64,000 nucleotides of DNA. Origin: Saccharum officinarum (Eukaryota; Streptophyta; Magnoliopsida; Poales; Poaceae). Positions 33,556 to 45,112 of the stretch are shown piece by piece. Under the pieces are notes generated by a model. The model was not told the DNA's origin. It did not search any database and worked only from the letters and a program-made list of their open reading frames with translations. The translations under genes were made by a program, and so were the position numbers. The stretch spans positions 96,886,932 through 96,950,931 of the forward strand of contig CM036168.1 in assembly GCA_020631735.1 (NCBI GenBank), written 5' to 3'. Numbering within the stretch: the first letter of the stretch is position 1; each line of letters starts with the position of its first letter.

Positions 33556-34208
33556 TTTGGGAGATAGCCCGACGGCACACACACCTTGTTGGAGTTGGAG
33601 TGATCGATCGCCCTAGCACGGTCTGGATTTGTCCAGTTGCACTACATGTGTAATTTATGTTGGACACTCACGAACCTGGAGAGTGTGGGGGAGACCAAGC
33701 AGAGGTTTTTGAACTGTTCCATAGTACCACGATATTTGGCTACAAAGTTCACCAGAAAATTGTGTAACAAGACTCATGCGAAAAACAACATAAGAAACAA
33801 ATTGAAAAGATCGAGTATCAACACTTTGAACAGATTATACGGACACATGCAGGAGTGGGCCGCGGCAGCTGTCGTCTCAGGCGCTCTCTCTCAGCTTCGC
33901 CTCCCTCCTCGATCCAGCACGCGCTGACGCGCCGTACGGCCGCCATGCCTCCGCTCCGCTCCGCTCCACGCGCTCGTGGTAGGGCCGTGCGAATTCCAGC
34001 GCGCGGCACGGAAAAAGCCATGCACAGTCTCAGTATCCCCCAGCGGACCCATAGCCGGCAGCCGGTCAGTGTGGTACGTCGCCACGGCCACCACGCGCGC
34101 TCCAGACGACTGCAGATCCCGCGCGCGCAAGGCGAGAACCACCCCGCCCCGGTGCAATAATGCAGCGTAGGCCCGGCGCCTCCTTGCTCGGACGGCGGCG
34201 GACTGCGC

Positions 34209-34706
34209 TCATGGCATGTAGAGGCGGTTGCCGCACTTGCACCTCCACGCCTCCGGGTAGTACTCGGTGGTGACCGGCACGCCCGGCGGCACGGCCACGT
34301 GCACCGGGTAGCACGGGCTGCAGTCGCCGCACTTGGACGTGCACCGTGGCGGGTATGACCCCGGACCGTCCGCCAGCAGCCGCCGCCATTGCCATTGCCA
34401 TTGCCATTGCGCTTGCCCACCCGTGTTGATGTAGCACCCCTGCGCGAGCAGCAAGAAGAATAATGAAGAATCATCAGTGCTGGGCTGCTGGCTGCTGAGG
34501 GTACGTCTCGTCGCGCACGCGTGGAACGTACGTACGTACATATCAGTCGGTAAGGTATAAGGTCGCTATCGTGGGTCGGTGGGTGGTGTTGCATTGCCGT
34601 AGCATCGATCGATCGCCATTCGGCAGTGACGTATGGTCAAAAGGCCATGGGACCCGGCGGCGTTGAAGGGCTGTCGGACGGGGCTGCGAGCCTGCGAGCT
34701 GGCATG

Positions 34707-34737
<31 letters not shown>

Positions 34738-35503
34738 TGCGATCGCTACTGACTACTGGGAGCAGCAGTCTGCACCGGCCATGGCGGAGCCGGGTGTGCT
34801 TGGCGTGTCCTCTGTCGCTCCCTGTGGGTTTAGATTTGATGTGCTAGCGGCTGGTCCATGGCGCATCGTCATGAATATGTAGGAGTACAAGGCAACAGCT
34901 AAAAATCAAGTCGGTTTGATCTCTGCGCGGTCTCATCGGTGTGCAGAGGGAGATGGATACGCACCTGATTACCGCAAGATGCTGCCGCTCGTCCTCGTCT
35001 CCACGACTCTGATCGAAGAGCAAAAAGGAAGAAAAGAGGTCAATGAAGTTACTTTGAGAGTGATCCTCAATCCTAAGCTAAAACACATAAATGCAGTGAA
35101 ATCAAGATCAATCCGGTGCTAGACTAGTGCAGGCAGCTGCGTGCATAAAGAACATAAAGAACACATCATGAGGACGAAGCAACTAGTGAATGAACATGAA
35201 CCATGGATGAGAAACGTGTCACCAATAACTCTGCAGAGCAGGTCACCATAGAGAACCCCCCAAAAAAAAAAAGTTTCCGAAATGCGGCAAACATCTGCAT
35301 AAGAGCGAGAACGCCTTTCTTGATTTGTTACCTGAACGGAGCAACACAGTACTCCTCCCCCTGCAGCCGCAACCGCTGCCGCTGCAAGCCCAGGACTGGA
35401 CGCCGCACAGGCAGATGATGGCCATGGCGAAGCACAGCCCCGCCAGCTTTAGCATGGATCTGCCACACCACCTCCATCTCCGCCTCCCCCGGGAGCACTC
35501 CAT
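34209..35503 (-). CDS. EPFL: EPIDERMAL PATTERNING FACTOR-like secreted peptide (EPFL4/5/6 type)
   Basis: Coding exon 3 (34209-34439, after GCGCAG) encodes the mature peptide region: GSYPPRCTSKCGDCSPCYP, VPPGVPVTTEYYPEAWRC, KCGNRLYMP and stop. It has six cysteines and an ending typical of EPFL peptides, which are secreted ligands of ERECTA-family receptors in stomatal and growth patterning (family knowledge). Exon 1 (35332-35503) starts MECSRGRRRWRW and contains a hydrophobic signal-anchor segment (LAGLCFAMAIICLCGV). A small middle exon is needed: using the AG at 34999-35000, exon 34973-34998 (26 bp, DEDERQHLA) joins exons 1 and 3 in frame, while the stronger-looking AG at 35009-35010 would not. 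A CAATGG microsatellite in exon 3 makes a WQ repeat. A TATA-like CTATATTAC lies about 130 bp upstream of the ATG. Confidence 0.88.
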
Positions 35504-36320
35504 GGCCTGGGAAACAACTAACCTTTTTTCAAGCCCCTGCCCTGAAGCCACCGCAGCCGGAGCTCGGCAGGCAGCCAAATTTAGGAAGCGGAGAGGCACC
35601 GCCCTCCCTCTCACCGACTGCTGCTGCCTTGTAATATAGGAGTAGGACTCTCTGCGTGCCTCTCCCGCTCGAACGCCACTGAAGCCGAGTCAGGTCTCAG
35701 CGCGGCTACCTCAGACAAGACTACCTGATCGTCAAGTCCAATAGATCAGCGAGAGGGAGACACTGTGCACGACCATACATACAGAAGAGAAGAGAGCATG
35801 CAGCTGCGTACTACTACACTCTAGTCTCTAGCAGCGCACGTAGCTTTGCATCCTCCGCCTCTCGCTTCAGAGGACGCAGACGTAGACTTCTAGTCTTAGT
35901 TGTTGTGTGTGTCCGAGTGACTGCCCGGTGCCAATCGGCGTCACCAAATGCTACTGTCCACAGTCACTCGTCTTTCTTCTACCCGTGGGGAAAGGAAGGA
36001 CGGTGGTGGAGCCATGGAGGAGCAGCTGCATGCATGTGCACCCGTAAAGCCTGCGGTCCTTGACAGAAGTTAACGCAAACATAGGGGCCCAAGCCCTGCT
36101 AGTGGTCCAATGGGGGAGACGCACATAATTAATGGGGGTCTGGTAATCTGGTCGTTCTTATAGGATGAGAGTAGCACATGTGCAACCGTACTGTAGATTC
36201 GATTTGGATTTGGATTTGAATATAGGAGGCACGGGCTGACGAATCATGATGTTTAGGGTTTAAGGTTGTTGTTGTGCACGCGTGGGCCGTGCATCATTGT
36301 GTACCAAGAGCTCGATAGCA
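35504..36320. other. Promoter side of the EPFL gene and spacer
   Basis: A TATA-like element (minus strand, about 35630) and CpG-rich leader sequence are followed by unremarkable intergenic DNA. No other gene was seen. Confidence 0.4.
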
Positions 36321-36431
36321 TGTTCGCTTAAGATTTTCAGCCAGATCAGCCAGCCATTCAGCAGTGTTTTTCTCTTACAAAAAAATTAGCCAGCGGTACT
36401 TTCAGCCATCAGATTTCAGCCTAAGCGAACA
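36321..36431. mobile_element. Small MITE, about 111 bp, TGTTCGCTTA ends
   Basis: TGTTCGCTTA (36321-36330) and TAAGCGAACA (36422-36431) are perfect inverted ends, with inverted TTTCAGCC-type motifs inside. The TSD was not resolved. The ends resemble those of grass hAT MITEs. Confidence 0.65.
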
Positions 36432-36672
36432 GACCGTTAGTTGCCTATGGTTTCGCCATGGATCCAGTATGAGCATAGGTGCATAGCTGGTCTTGGTTGA
36501 AAATGAAACAGAACATGGCTACTGTTTTCTCTGGGCATGTTCTTCGCAACCAAAACTTGCAATCAGCCAGTGCAGCAGTGCAACAAAATGGAATAGCGAA
36601 TTCCAATTCCGAATACTACCAAGCAGCTCCATGGCTCCTTGGGATGAGCGAATAATCGGCGACAAAGTCAAA

Positions 36673-36900
36673 GGCTGTGTTTAGTTCCGTTGAAAAGTGC
36701 ACTATGTAAAAAAAAAATCCCCGTCAATAAAACTTGCGATACATGCATGGAGTACTAAATGTGGATAAAATAAAAAACTAATTGCACAGTTTTGTTGTAC
36801 TTTGCGAGACAAACGTTTTGAGCATAATTAGTCAACGGTTGGACAATTATTACCCAATACAAACGAAATGCTACAGTGTCGCTACAGTTCAGCTGTGACA
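36673..36900. mobile_element. MITE of the GTTTAG-end group, right end lost
   Basis: The left end is GGCTGTGTTTAGTTCC and the core is shared (ACATGCATGGAGTACTAAAT, CTTTGCGAGACAAACG, GAAATGCTACAGTG). The expected right end is not present. Confidence 0.6.
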
Positions 36901-36909
36901 CTGGAGCTG

Positions 36910-37812
36910 ACCCTTTAGTGTAACATGAATACTTGTTGTCACTTATGAGTGCCCCTCTAACTATCGCTTACGATTGAAATCACGTCCTAGTATGCAGAGT
37001 ATGTGTGAAGAGTTTGAGTTGGCAACTGAACTGATTCATAGCAGTCTTGGATCCAAGCTTCTGATAATCCTTAACCGCTTGCCAGTTGGCAAGGCAGATG
37101 CAACCAGGGCTCCAGTTGGTTCGCTCAGCCGTCCGTCGTCGTCGAGTCACGGTCCCTCGGCGGCGCGCGACGACGCAGTTCGGTCGCGTCGAGGAACAGG
37201 GAGCGCAGCGACCGAGCGAGACTGCGAGAGCGACGCCACTGGTCGGCCCGAGCAGACGTCGACAGCGAGATCTGGATGGCCCGGCGATTCCGTGTGTGAG
37301 GTGGACGCGCCCGCCCGCAGCATTGACCCGTCCACTCGCGCCGAACGAGAGGTCACCACTCACCAAGCTGCAGCTGGGAGCCAGGGACTGCCGCAGCCAC
37401 TGGGGAGGAAGGCCGGAACCGGACGGCAAAAGCCACTGGCCACCGTACCCGCCGCGGTGGGTACACCCGAGAATAGTGTAGACGGACCCTGAACCTCCAC
37501 GTGTTGCGTCCCATCGGAGTTGTTCCTACGAGGCGACGAGCCTCCGGTCATTTTCGGCGGATGTGAAGGCATCTGGCTCGTCTGGTTTCGACGGTACTGG
37601 CGCAATTGGCAAATTGTCAAGGGCCAGTAGCCATGTGGCGCAACAGTGTAGTCCGGATGGGCGACGTACGTACGACGCGGCTGCTCCTCCCTTCTCATGC
37701 CGCCTTGGTTACTCTACTCGGGCCGCGGCAAAAACGACACCTGCCGCCACGACTCGAGTAGGAGTAACAAACTGCAGCGTTGGCCTGTTGGGTTCGAAGG
37801 GGATGAGCATTA
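36910..37812. other. GC-rich stretch without a recognised gene
   Basis: 37080-37490 is GC-rich, with overlapping frames of 110-170 codons on both strands. None has a recognisable motif and they are probably not genes. Confidence 0.35.
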
Positions 37813-38056
37813 GCCCCTTGTTTAGATGACATCAAAATTCCAAGTTTTTTCACTCTCTCTCCATCACATTAATTTTTAACTGCTTGCATGGAGTATTAAA
37901 TGTAGGTAAAAAAAATAACTAATTACACAGTTTAGTTGTAAATCACGAGATGAATCTTTTGAACCTAGTTGGTCCACGATTGGACAATATTTGTCAAATA
38001 AGACGAAAGTGGTACTATTCATCGGGTTGAAATTTTTTCCCAATCTAAACAAGGGC
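37813..38056. mobile_element. MITE of the GTTTAG-end group, 244 bp
   Basis: The ends are GCCCCTTGTTTAGAT and ATCTAAACAAGGGC, flanked by TA on both sides. It is nearly the same as the inverted pair at 23743-24223 (GGTCCACGATTGGACAATAT, TAAGACGAAAGTGGTACTAT). Confidence 0.8.
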
Positions 38057-38819
38057 TAGAGCAAAAATGTGCACCGCACGTGTAACGAGGTGTAGGTGTA
38101 CCGTGTACGGAGTACTACTTGCGATGTACTCCGTACGTACCTGTCTGCACGTTAATTGACAGCAACGTGGACCATCAGTCGGCACCGTCTCTGGTGATGT
38201 CACAGTGTCGCCGACAACGTTAATCGGTTAATGGTTGATCTAAGCCCTATATATTCAATTGTGCTCTCCATGGCAAACAGATCCAACAGCAGTCCACGTC
38301 GTGTCATGTACCGCATGCAAGTGTACCGGTCCTTGGAAGGTCAAGCTATAGCTAGGAGCAAGGACGGACGTCGATGGACGATGGCGCCGGGTTACAAGCT
38401 GCGCCAAGCCATGGTCCGGACTCCGGAGCCGGAGGAGCATATTTTCCAAGAGAAAGTGACCTCACAACATGCACGGTAAGGACGACTGCTGCGTTGGAGA
38501 TTTCTGTCAAGTCATCACCAATCGATGGGTCTACTGTGTGATAGCTACATACGAGTATACGACTATACTTGCTCGGTACTCCGGTTTGCCAGAGTCCAAA
38601 ACACATCCAACGTTTTGCCTAATCATTCCCGTCGATGCGAATTTTCATATCGACCCGCTAGAATTCATCATATAGCCCGTCAGTATTGATACTTTCCTGA
38701 GTGATTAGTTTTGTTGTTATAAGTCATCTTGGCTTCAAAGTGGTGTAGTTATATCGTCATATGAGTTGTCCTAGTGAGATAATAGTTGAGAATGGAGCTT
38801 TGCCGGACTCTTCCCGTTA

Positions 38820-39228
38820 ACGGTGAAGCAAGCCAGCCGGGGTGAACTTGGACGTTCCCTCGTCACACGTCGCACCATGATCGTGGCGACCCAACTCACC
38901 CAAGCCTTGGAAATCATAGGGCAACATGACCTAACGGAGGGCCGGGACCGTCGGCAGAGCCTGCTAAAGAGGAATGGTGACCTTAACAGCTTGATGATCT
39001 ATAAGGCACTCAAAATAGCAAACTCAAGCCCGGATAACCGGACCAATTTCGTCTCGCAAAGCAAGGCGTCACCTCGTGTCAAGTTATTCGCTTGGCTATA
39101 GTCACAGAAACAGATCCAATGCAAGGCAAACATGGTGCGAAAGGGCATCGTGGACACTGCAGATTGTGATGTCTGTCATGCGGTGGCAGAGACCCCGGCT
39201 CACATAATCAATACATGGTTGGCAGCCT
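38820..39228 (+). pseudogene. LINE remnant: zf-RVT (reverse-transcriptase C-terminal) region
   Basis: One frame reads SPRVKLFAWL, an in-frame stop (TAG, 39099-39101), then SQKQIQCKANMVRKGIVDT, then CDVCHAVAETPAHII. This is the zf-RVT layout (PPKVKxFAWL, C, CxxC, H) found at the C-terminus of plant LINE reverse transcriptases. The rest of the element is not present. The part before 38990 is uncertain. Confidence 0.7.
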
Positions 39229-39891
39229 AGTTTGTAGTTTCCCTTATAAAATGGACTGATTCTCTCCTTTTATTTAAATAGTACTACAGGAAAGCAAAAG
39301 CTCTTGTCATGATTTTCTTTTTTTTAAAAATAATGTGGTAATTTTGAGAAACTATAAAGAAAACCTTACCACGGTTTACGGAATAGGGGGTTCAGAGGCC
39401 TCTCCCTATAGCAGTATTAGATATTCTTAAACTCAAAAGTACCATGGTATCGCATGGCTTTCAAAAAAAATACAAGATTCGTTATGTCTAAACACATCGT
39501 AGTATTTTTAATAAAAAATTAAAGCACTACAAATTTCCAAAATCATTTTTTTTTCTATTGTAAAGATACTTTGCATTAAACCGGCCCAATCGCCTCTTGT
39601 GCCATGCGAATTTATCTGAACTCAATTATCGATCTAATTAGGCCCATCCAACCTAGAAGAGTTAGTCCTCCATGTCAATAGGCCCAACACAATTTATACT
39701 TAGTTATCGGCCCAATTAGGCCTCTTGTCCCATGACGTTATCCCACAGACAGCAGTGACTCAATCTCAATGATCCTATGAGCGTAGGGACAGGGCCACAG
39801 GGCTGTGCGGCCAAAGAAAAAAAAAACAAAATCCAAAACTACTCAAGTGTCTTTCAACGCCAAATAATACATAGAACTAGTTTATCCTTTA
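39229..39891. other. AT-rich spacer
   Basis: No gene was seen. GGCCCA-rich phrases at 39585-39730 may be a degenerate repeat. Confidence 0.35.
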
Positions 39892-40150
39892 GGCTCTGTT
39901 TGATACAAAGTATTTTTTGGAGTTATAGAAAAATACCATGGTTTTGTGAAATACTTTGATTTTAAAGTGCTATGAAGTGTTTGGGTGTAACAAATTCTAT
40001 GGTTTTTGCTGAAAATGTGGTCTTTTTGGTGTTTTAAAAACTCCATCCTAGACCTCTTTTTCCTAAACCACGGTTTTGCAAATCAATAATTCTAAAACTA
40101 CAGTTTCTTAATACTATAGTTTCTTAATATTACATCATCCAAACAAGGCC
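39892..40150. mobile_element. Tourist-like MITE, 259 bp, TTA TSD
   Basis: The ends are GGCTCTGTTTGATAC and ATCCAAACAAGGCC. TTA is duplicated at 39889-39891 and 40151-40153. Confidence 0.8.
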
Positions 40151-40976
40151 TTAACCTTGTCCTATATTTATTTTTAGATGGGGGCATATGCCCTTAGTAG
40201 AGGCAAAAAAAAAACTACACTACCCAAAGAAACGGGTGGACCGAGCTGGGGACGCAAGACAAGCTCAACACCCCGGTTCGATTGTTGCGGTACGTGCTCC
40301 CCTTGGGCGAAGTTAGTTTCAACCATCAGAGTTTCTGGCAAGACATTTCAAGGTCAGTTGGGTTGGTTTTTAGTAGTGTTCTAGAATTTGTGTTAATGCT
40401 TACGATCGATCGACTATCGGATTTGCATTGCAAGAAACACAGGTGGCCAGAACGCCCCGTTCATGCGAAGGACATTACAAAGGTGTGATGGACTATTACT
40501 GCACGAAGCGAGGAGCGGTGCTGGGGCGTAACTATCGTTTCGCTGAAATCCTTGAGGAGGCCATACCCCTCGATGACGAACTTCAGCCAACCAAAAGGAC
40601 GATGAAGAAGAAGAGCAAAGCTTCGAAGAAGCAACCGTCGACTGAGCTGGCAGACGACATCGAGGGCCAGCAGCCAGCGGCCAAGTGCGCAGCCGGTGCT
40701 GGTGCCGACGTTGCCATGCAGACCGCGTCGGCGAGCTCGTGCAAATGGTAAGACAGCTCATTGATGACCTACATGATCGTGACCTCGGGACATCGCCTGG
40801 CGCACGAACCAGGAGGCGCAAATCGAAGCCTGGCACGGAGAGGCGCAACAGCTGCAGCCTGCAGGCGCAAGACGAGCAATGGAGGGCTGAGATGACATCC
40901 ATGGTGCAGGATCTTCTGAATATCCACCACCGCCCACCAACGTTCTCCCTCTCGATCCTCTCTTCCCGGGCGCCAT
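40151..40976 (+). pseudogene. Unidentified two-exon gene piece, tandem copy 1
   Basis: It begins with an acceptor-like TTATTTTTAG before ATGGGGGCATATGCCC. A first exon has lost its frame relative to copy 2. An intron-like stretch (from about 40353 to 40432) follows. The second exon then encodes HYKGVMDYYCTKRGAV, then GRNYRFAEILEEAIP and a Lys-rich part (KKKSKASKKQPS). The 3' part, from about 40745, is present only in this copy. I do not recognise the protein. Copy 2 begins 1.09 kb downstream. Confidence 0.5.
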
Positions 40977-41065
40977 GACTTCCTCTTCCCCCGATTTCCT
41001 TAGTCTACCAGCTGATTACTGTTATACTAGTAATAACTTAACATAATCTATGTACTCTGTCCTAT

Positions 41066-41096
41066 TATATATATATATAGAGAGAGAGAGTGAGAG
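41066..41096 (+). repeat. TA/GA microsatellite
   Basis: A run of TA followed by GA dinucleotides between the two tandem gene pieces. Confidence 0.85.
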
Positions 41097-41242
41097 GTAG
41101 CCGCGTGCAGGCACCCCACACACACAGCGCTTTCGTGTCATTATGGTAAAAAGGACGAATGCACATCGACTGTCACTGTCAGATTCATGTGAGTTAAAAT
41201 CACTTATGGTAATCCCAAAACTAAAAACTATACGTAGTTTCT

Positions 41243-41867
41243 ATACCTATTAATCTTGTCCTATATTTATTTTTAGATGGGGCATATGCCCTTAATAGAG
41301 GCCAAGAAAAACTACACTACCCAAAGAATGGGTGGACCGAGCTGGGGACCCAGGACATGCTCAACACCGCGGTTCGATTGTCGCGGTACATGCTCCCCTT
41401 GGGCAAAGTCAGTTTCAACCGTCAGAGTTTCTGGCAAGACATTTCAAGGTCAGCTCGGTCGATTTTTACAATTGTTCTAGAATTTGTGTTAATGCTTACG
41501 ATCGATCGACTGTCGGATTTGCGTTGCAGTTCGTTAAAGGAAGAAACACAGGTGGCCAGAACGCCCCGTTCATGCGAAGGACGGTACAAAGGTGTGATGG
41601 ACTATTACTGCATGAAGCGGGGAGCGGTGTTGGGGCGTAACTATTGTTTCGCTGAAATCCTTGAGGCCATACCCCCTCAACAACGAACTTCAGCCAACCA
41701 GAAGGATGACGAAGAAGAAGAAGAGCAAAGCTTCGAAGAAGCGACCGTCGACTGAGGCGGCAGACGGCATCGAGGGCTAGCGGCCAAGCGAGCGGGCGGT
41801 GCTGGTGTTGACTTTGCCGTGCGGACCGTGTCGGCGAGCTCGTGCAAATGGTAAGATAGCTCATTAC
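41243..41867 (+). pseudogene. Unidentified two-exon gene piece, tandem copy 2
   Basis: It is about 90% similar by eye to copy 1 from the same starting phrase (CTTGTCCTATATTTATTTTT). Exon 1 is better preserved and reads MLNTAVRLSRYMLPLGKVSF then NRQSFWQDISRS before an intron with AG at about 41528. Exon 2 reads YKGVMDYYCMKRGAVLGRNY then CFAEILEAIPP. A MITE begins where the similarity to copy 1 stops (about 41868). The function is not recognised. Confidence 0.5.
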
Positions 41868-42178
41868 TATCCTACAATTTTTTATCCAATCACATACATT
41901 CTCTCTCCATTCTCTACCAATTACTCCATTTGTTCCTAAATATGTCTCTAGAAAACCGTGTTTCTCTCACAGACACGCTTTCCGGACGACAACGGAGGGA
42001 GTACATCTCTTCATATCTTGGTTCTCATGTAGACATGGTCTCTAACTTAGACCTAGTTTCTATGATTTTTGCTCTTTCTTATCAATAACTATCTTGCCAC
42101 ATGAGTAAAACGTTTAGGTGACAGTATAATTAATGTCTATAGAAACCAGGATAGTTCCAGCATTGGGAGTGCCCTTAG
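41868..42178 (-). mobile_element. Tourist-like MITE with GGGCACTCCCAATGC end, carrying a nested Stowaway
   Basis: It ends GCATTGGGAGTGCCC followed by TTA. It shares a long interior with the element at 55824-58181 (for example CATAGAAACTAGGTCTAAG on the minus strand). Its other end is less clear. A Stowaway (41924-42001) interrupts it. Confidence 0.65.
41924..42001. mobile_element. Stowaway MITE, 78 bp
   Basis: CTCCATTTGTTCCTAAATA at the left and ACAACGGAGGGAG at the right, flanked by TA on both sides. It is absent at the same place in the related MITE at 57822-58181. Confidence 0.75.
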
Positions 42179-42334
42179 GGCGTCCGCAACGGTGCCAGAA
42201 ATCGCTAGCTCACGGTGTCCGCAACGGGTGAGACTACTATTTGATTACTCACTAGCGACTTCTATTTTCTCGCTCTCTTCGCCATATCGGACACATTTGC
42301 ATATCAGCCGGCGACGTAGATATATAGTCTGTCA

Positions 42335-42672
42335 GGGGATGTTTAGTTCCTGGGGTGAAATTTTTTTAGGTGTCACATCGGATGTTTCATGTGATGTCGG
42401 AAGAGGTGATCGGATACTAATAAAAAAAACTAATTACATAACTCACCTGGAAACCGCGAGATGAATTTATTAAGCCTAATTAATTCGTCATTAGCATATG
42501 TTTACTGTAGCACAGTATTGTCCAATCATGGGTTAATTAGGCTTAAATAATTCGTCTCGCAAATTTATCGTAATATGTGTAATTAGTTTTTTTTTTCATC
42601 TATATCTAATACTCTATGCATATGTCAAATGTGACGGGATGAAAAATTTTTGGAGAGTAACTGAACAGCCCC
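42335..42672. mobile_element. MITE of the GTTTAG-end group, foldback variant, 338 bp
   Basis: The ends are GGGGATGTTTAGTTCC and GAACAGCCCC. The centre is palindromic: AAGCCTAATTAATTCG and its complement flank a GTTTACTGTAGCACAG stretch. Confidence 0.75.
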
Positions 42673-43054
42673 TTAGGCACCCTTACCGACCGCAACAGCA
42701 GTGGTGATTTGGACAGTTGTATGGATTTGCTGACTGCTCAGTTAATTTAATATCGCTTTGTGTCTCTTGTTTCCCAATTCATTTTGGCGTTCCAACTTGC
42801 ACGATCTGAAATGCCAGCTCGTGCATTTGCACATTGAAACTGTGGCGCCTGCAGGGAAACAGGATTCATCAGAGCAGAGAACAGCAGAAGCAGACAAGAG
42901 CAGGGGATGGTGCAGAAACAGGACAGGTGCAGTTTCAGAGGTGAAGTTGGTTGGTTAGGAAATGGGAAAAAATGTAGTCCACCCCAATTTACTCACTTTT
43001 AGCTTATCTATTTGGATCTTCATTGCAAAAAAAAAAGCTAAAAGTGCACGACTA
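42673..43054. other. Spacer
   Basis: No gene. A small imperfect foldback (CACTTTTAGCT and AGCTAAAAGTG, about 42997-43047) may be a tiny MITE. Confidence 0.35.
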
Positions 43055-43310
43055 GGACATGTTTGGTCGGTGACCAGAATGTGTCACGCTAAACCTTCGG
43101 TAACTGTGGCTGCCAGAGAAAGTTTGGCGAACAAATTTGGAGCCACACTTGTGGTAATGTTTGCAAGAAAATGAGTCTATGACGTGTGGGACAAGGTGTT
43201 AAGAAAGTGTGGTACGCCGTAGTTGTGGCAGCGAACCAAACAGCTGCCAGAAAAACTACGTCATGACTAAACTTTGGCGTGACACGTTATGGTCATGAAC
43301 CAAACATACC
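43055..43310. mobile_element. MITE with GTTTGGT ends, 256 bp
   Basis: The ends are GGACATGTTTGGTC and GAACCAAACATACC, with inverted GTGTCACG-type motifs. A relative lies at 59938-60192. Confidence 0.7.
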
Positions 43311-44338
43311 ATAAAGTTTTGCCATGGAATCTAGACACCCCCTAACAAGAGCCGATCCTTCCTAACTTCCTTCTGCCAGGATCAAAAGGTTCAATCAAAC
43401 TGGAGCACAAGGAGAGTAGCCAGCTGATTGAAATTCAGTCCTACTAACGACAGTAAAACCAATCCTTCCTAGGATTGGTCTAAATGCAAGGAAACTGGGA
43501 AAAGTACTCGTATGTCTGCGTGTGACGTGCGGTACGAGGAGGATGGAGTAGGTTACCGCTTGGAGATGGGGCCTGAGGCTGTCATACCAGCGGTAGGGAG
43601 CATTGTCTGGGTGATCAGTAACCTATTTTGCACAAAGTTCCGCAATTTCATTAAACCTATTTTGTCATCCTCAGGGTCCCAAAGCACCAGAAGCGGCCAA
43701 TAGGAAGAGGATGCAGAGAGGGTCGAGGAGAGCAATTGAGTGAGAACTGACCTGGGCGAAACCGACATCTAGGGTTTCCTCGAGAGCGCACACAGGGAGC
43801 GTGTGGCGCCCCTCCCGTGAGGTGGTGCTGAACGGAGGGGACTGAGCCGCCGCCGTCGCCGTCAGACGGGGCAGCGCGTCCTGTCCCGTCAAGCCTTGCC
43901 GCTGCCGCGTGAGTGAAGAGCGGCGCGATAGATTAGGCGTGGCCCAAGGAAGAGGCAGAGGCGGAGCAAACGGTGTTGGAGGAGCAGAGGCAGAGGAGGC
44001 GATGCCGATGCCGCGGAGAAGGGGAGACAAGGCGTGGCACAGGCGGAGGAAGACGAGGAAGCTCTCACCAGCTCTAGGACTACGGGTGAGACAAATTTAC
44101 ACCGTTGAAAGATTAGATGGAATGGGAAAAAAAATTGGGTGACGTGGCTAGGCTGGTTACGCGCGGGGTGGAAACAAACTGTAGACGAGAATTTTATTTA
44201 TAATAATGTGCGAGGTAGGAGCAAGATGGGGGAGGTTAGTCGAGGTAGGAGTAGGACGGAGTAGGTTAGTCGCGTGTCTACAATACCATACCATTTGGAT
44301 TAGCCAGGGCGAGCTTTTGTTGGATTGATTTGCCACGG
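43311..44338. other. Spacer with GC-rich frames, no recognised gene
   Basis: Frames at 43671-44142 on both strands are compositionally coding-like but have no recognisable domain. Confidence 0.35.
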
Positions 44339-44354
44339 ACGGCCGGATCAAGTT

Positions 44355-44625
44355 TTTTTTTGATCGGGTACAATTTGAACACATATAATACACACACTTT
44401 ACACTCACACCATACGTGCGTCCATACACACGCAAAAAAAAAAAAGATTGGGAGACACGTTGCCTTCTATATGCGGAAAACGTACGGTACCACCGAACGC
44501 GCACGCGTGCGTGTACCCTAAAATTTATATAAAAATTCCTAAAATCGGTGTGATCACCAGAATTTAAACTATGGTAGATAGTGTTTCACTGAACAGCCCT
44601 GCCACTAGAGCACGGACCCATTCAC
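44355..44625 (-). mobile_element. SINE, tRNA-derived, 271 bp, 16-bp TSD with one mismatch
   Basis: On the minus strand it starts with a tRNA-like head, GGGTCCGTGCTCTAGTGGCA (A-box region), with a B-box-like AGTTTAAATTC downstream. It ends in poly(A), seen as poly(T) at 44355, and has a second internal A run. Flanks are ACGGCCGGATCAAGTT (44339-44354) and ACGGCCAGATCAAGTT (44626-44641). Confidence 0.8.
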
Positions 44626-45112
44626 ACGGCCAGATCAAGTTGCCTGAGCGAGCAGCGCCGGACCAATATGTCAACCAAACGTGCCCATGTGTGCGCGTAT
44701 GTGCGCTAGTCTAGGATAGAAACAACAAGATTGAGCCATTGGCCATTGGGCCACGTTAGTCCATCGAGAGTATGGAGAGATTTTGGATGAAAAAAATTTG
44801 TGGTGCATTCAGGCTGCACCCACGCTCACCCCGTGCCGATGCTGGCCACGTGGAGATCAGACGCCCGCCTAGTTCACCTCCGCATGCACGTCGCTCGGCC
44901 CGGGAAGCGCGGCTCGGGCGCTCGGCTCCAACAGACGGGCGCGAGCGTCGGGTTCTTCATACCTCCGCATGGATAGCATCGGGACGGGGTCTGCAGGGAG
45001 CGTGGGTGCATGCAGACTGCACGCAATATTTGGCACCGACGCAGTCTAGAAGAGCAAAATATTTATTTCAAATGAACGGTGTATCCGTTTTTAATTCATT
45101 CTACACCGGTGT

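Noticed and set aside
32909..33667. 252-codon minus-strand frame
   Set aside because: It crosses the ATGTTGCAA repeat element and has no domain.
33818..34594. 258-codon minus-strand frame over the EPFL exon
   Set aside because: Wrong frame relative to the conserved cysteine peptide; compositional.
37086..37492. Overlapping frames of 131-172 codons
   Set aside because: GC-driven frames on both strands with no recognisable motif or splice context.
43671..44030. 119-codon minus-strand frame
   Set aside because: Low-complexity Pro/Ser/Ala composition and no family resemblance.
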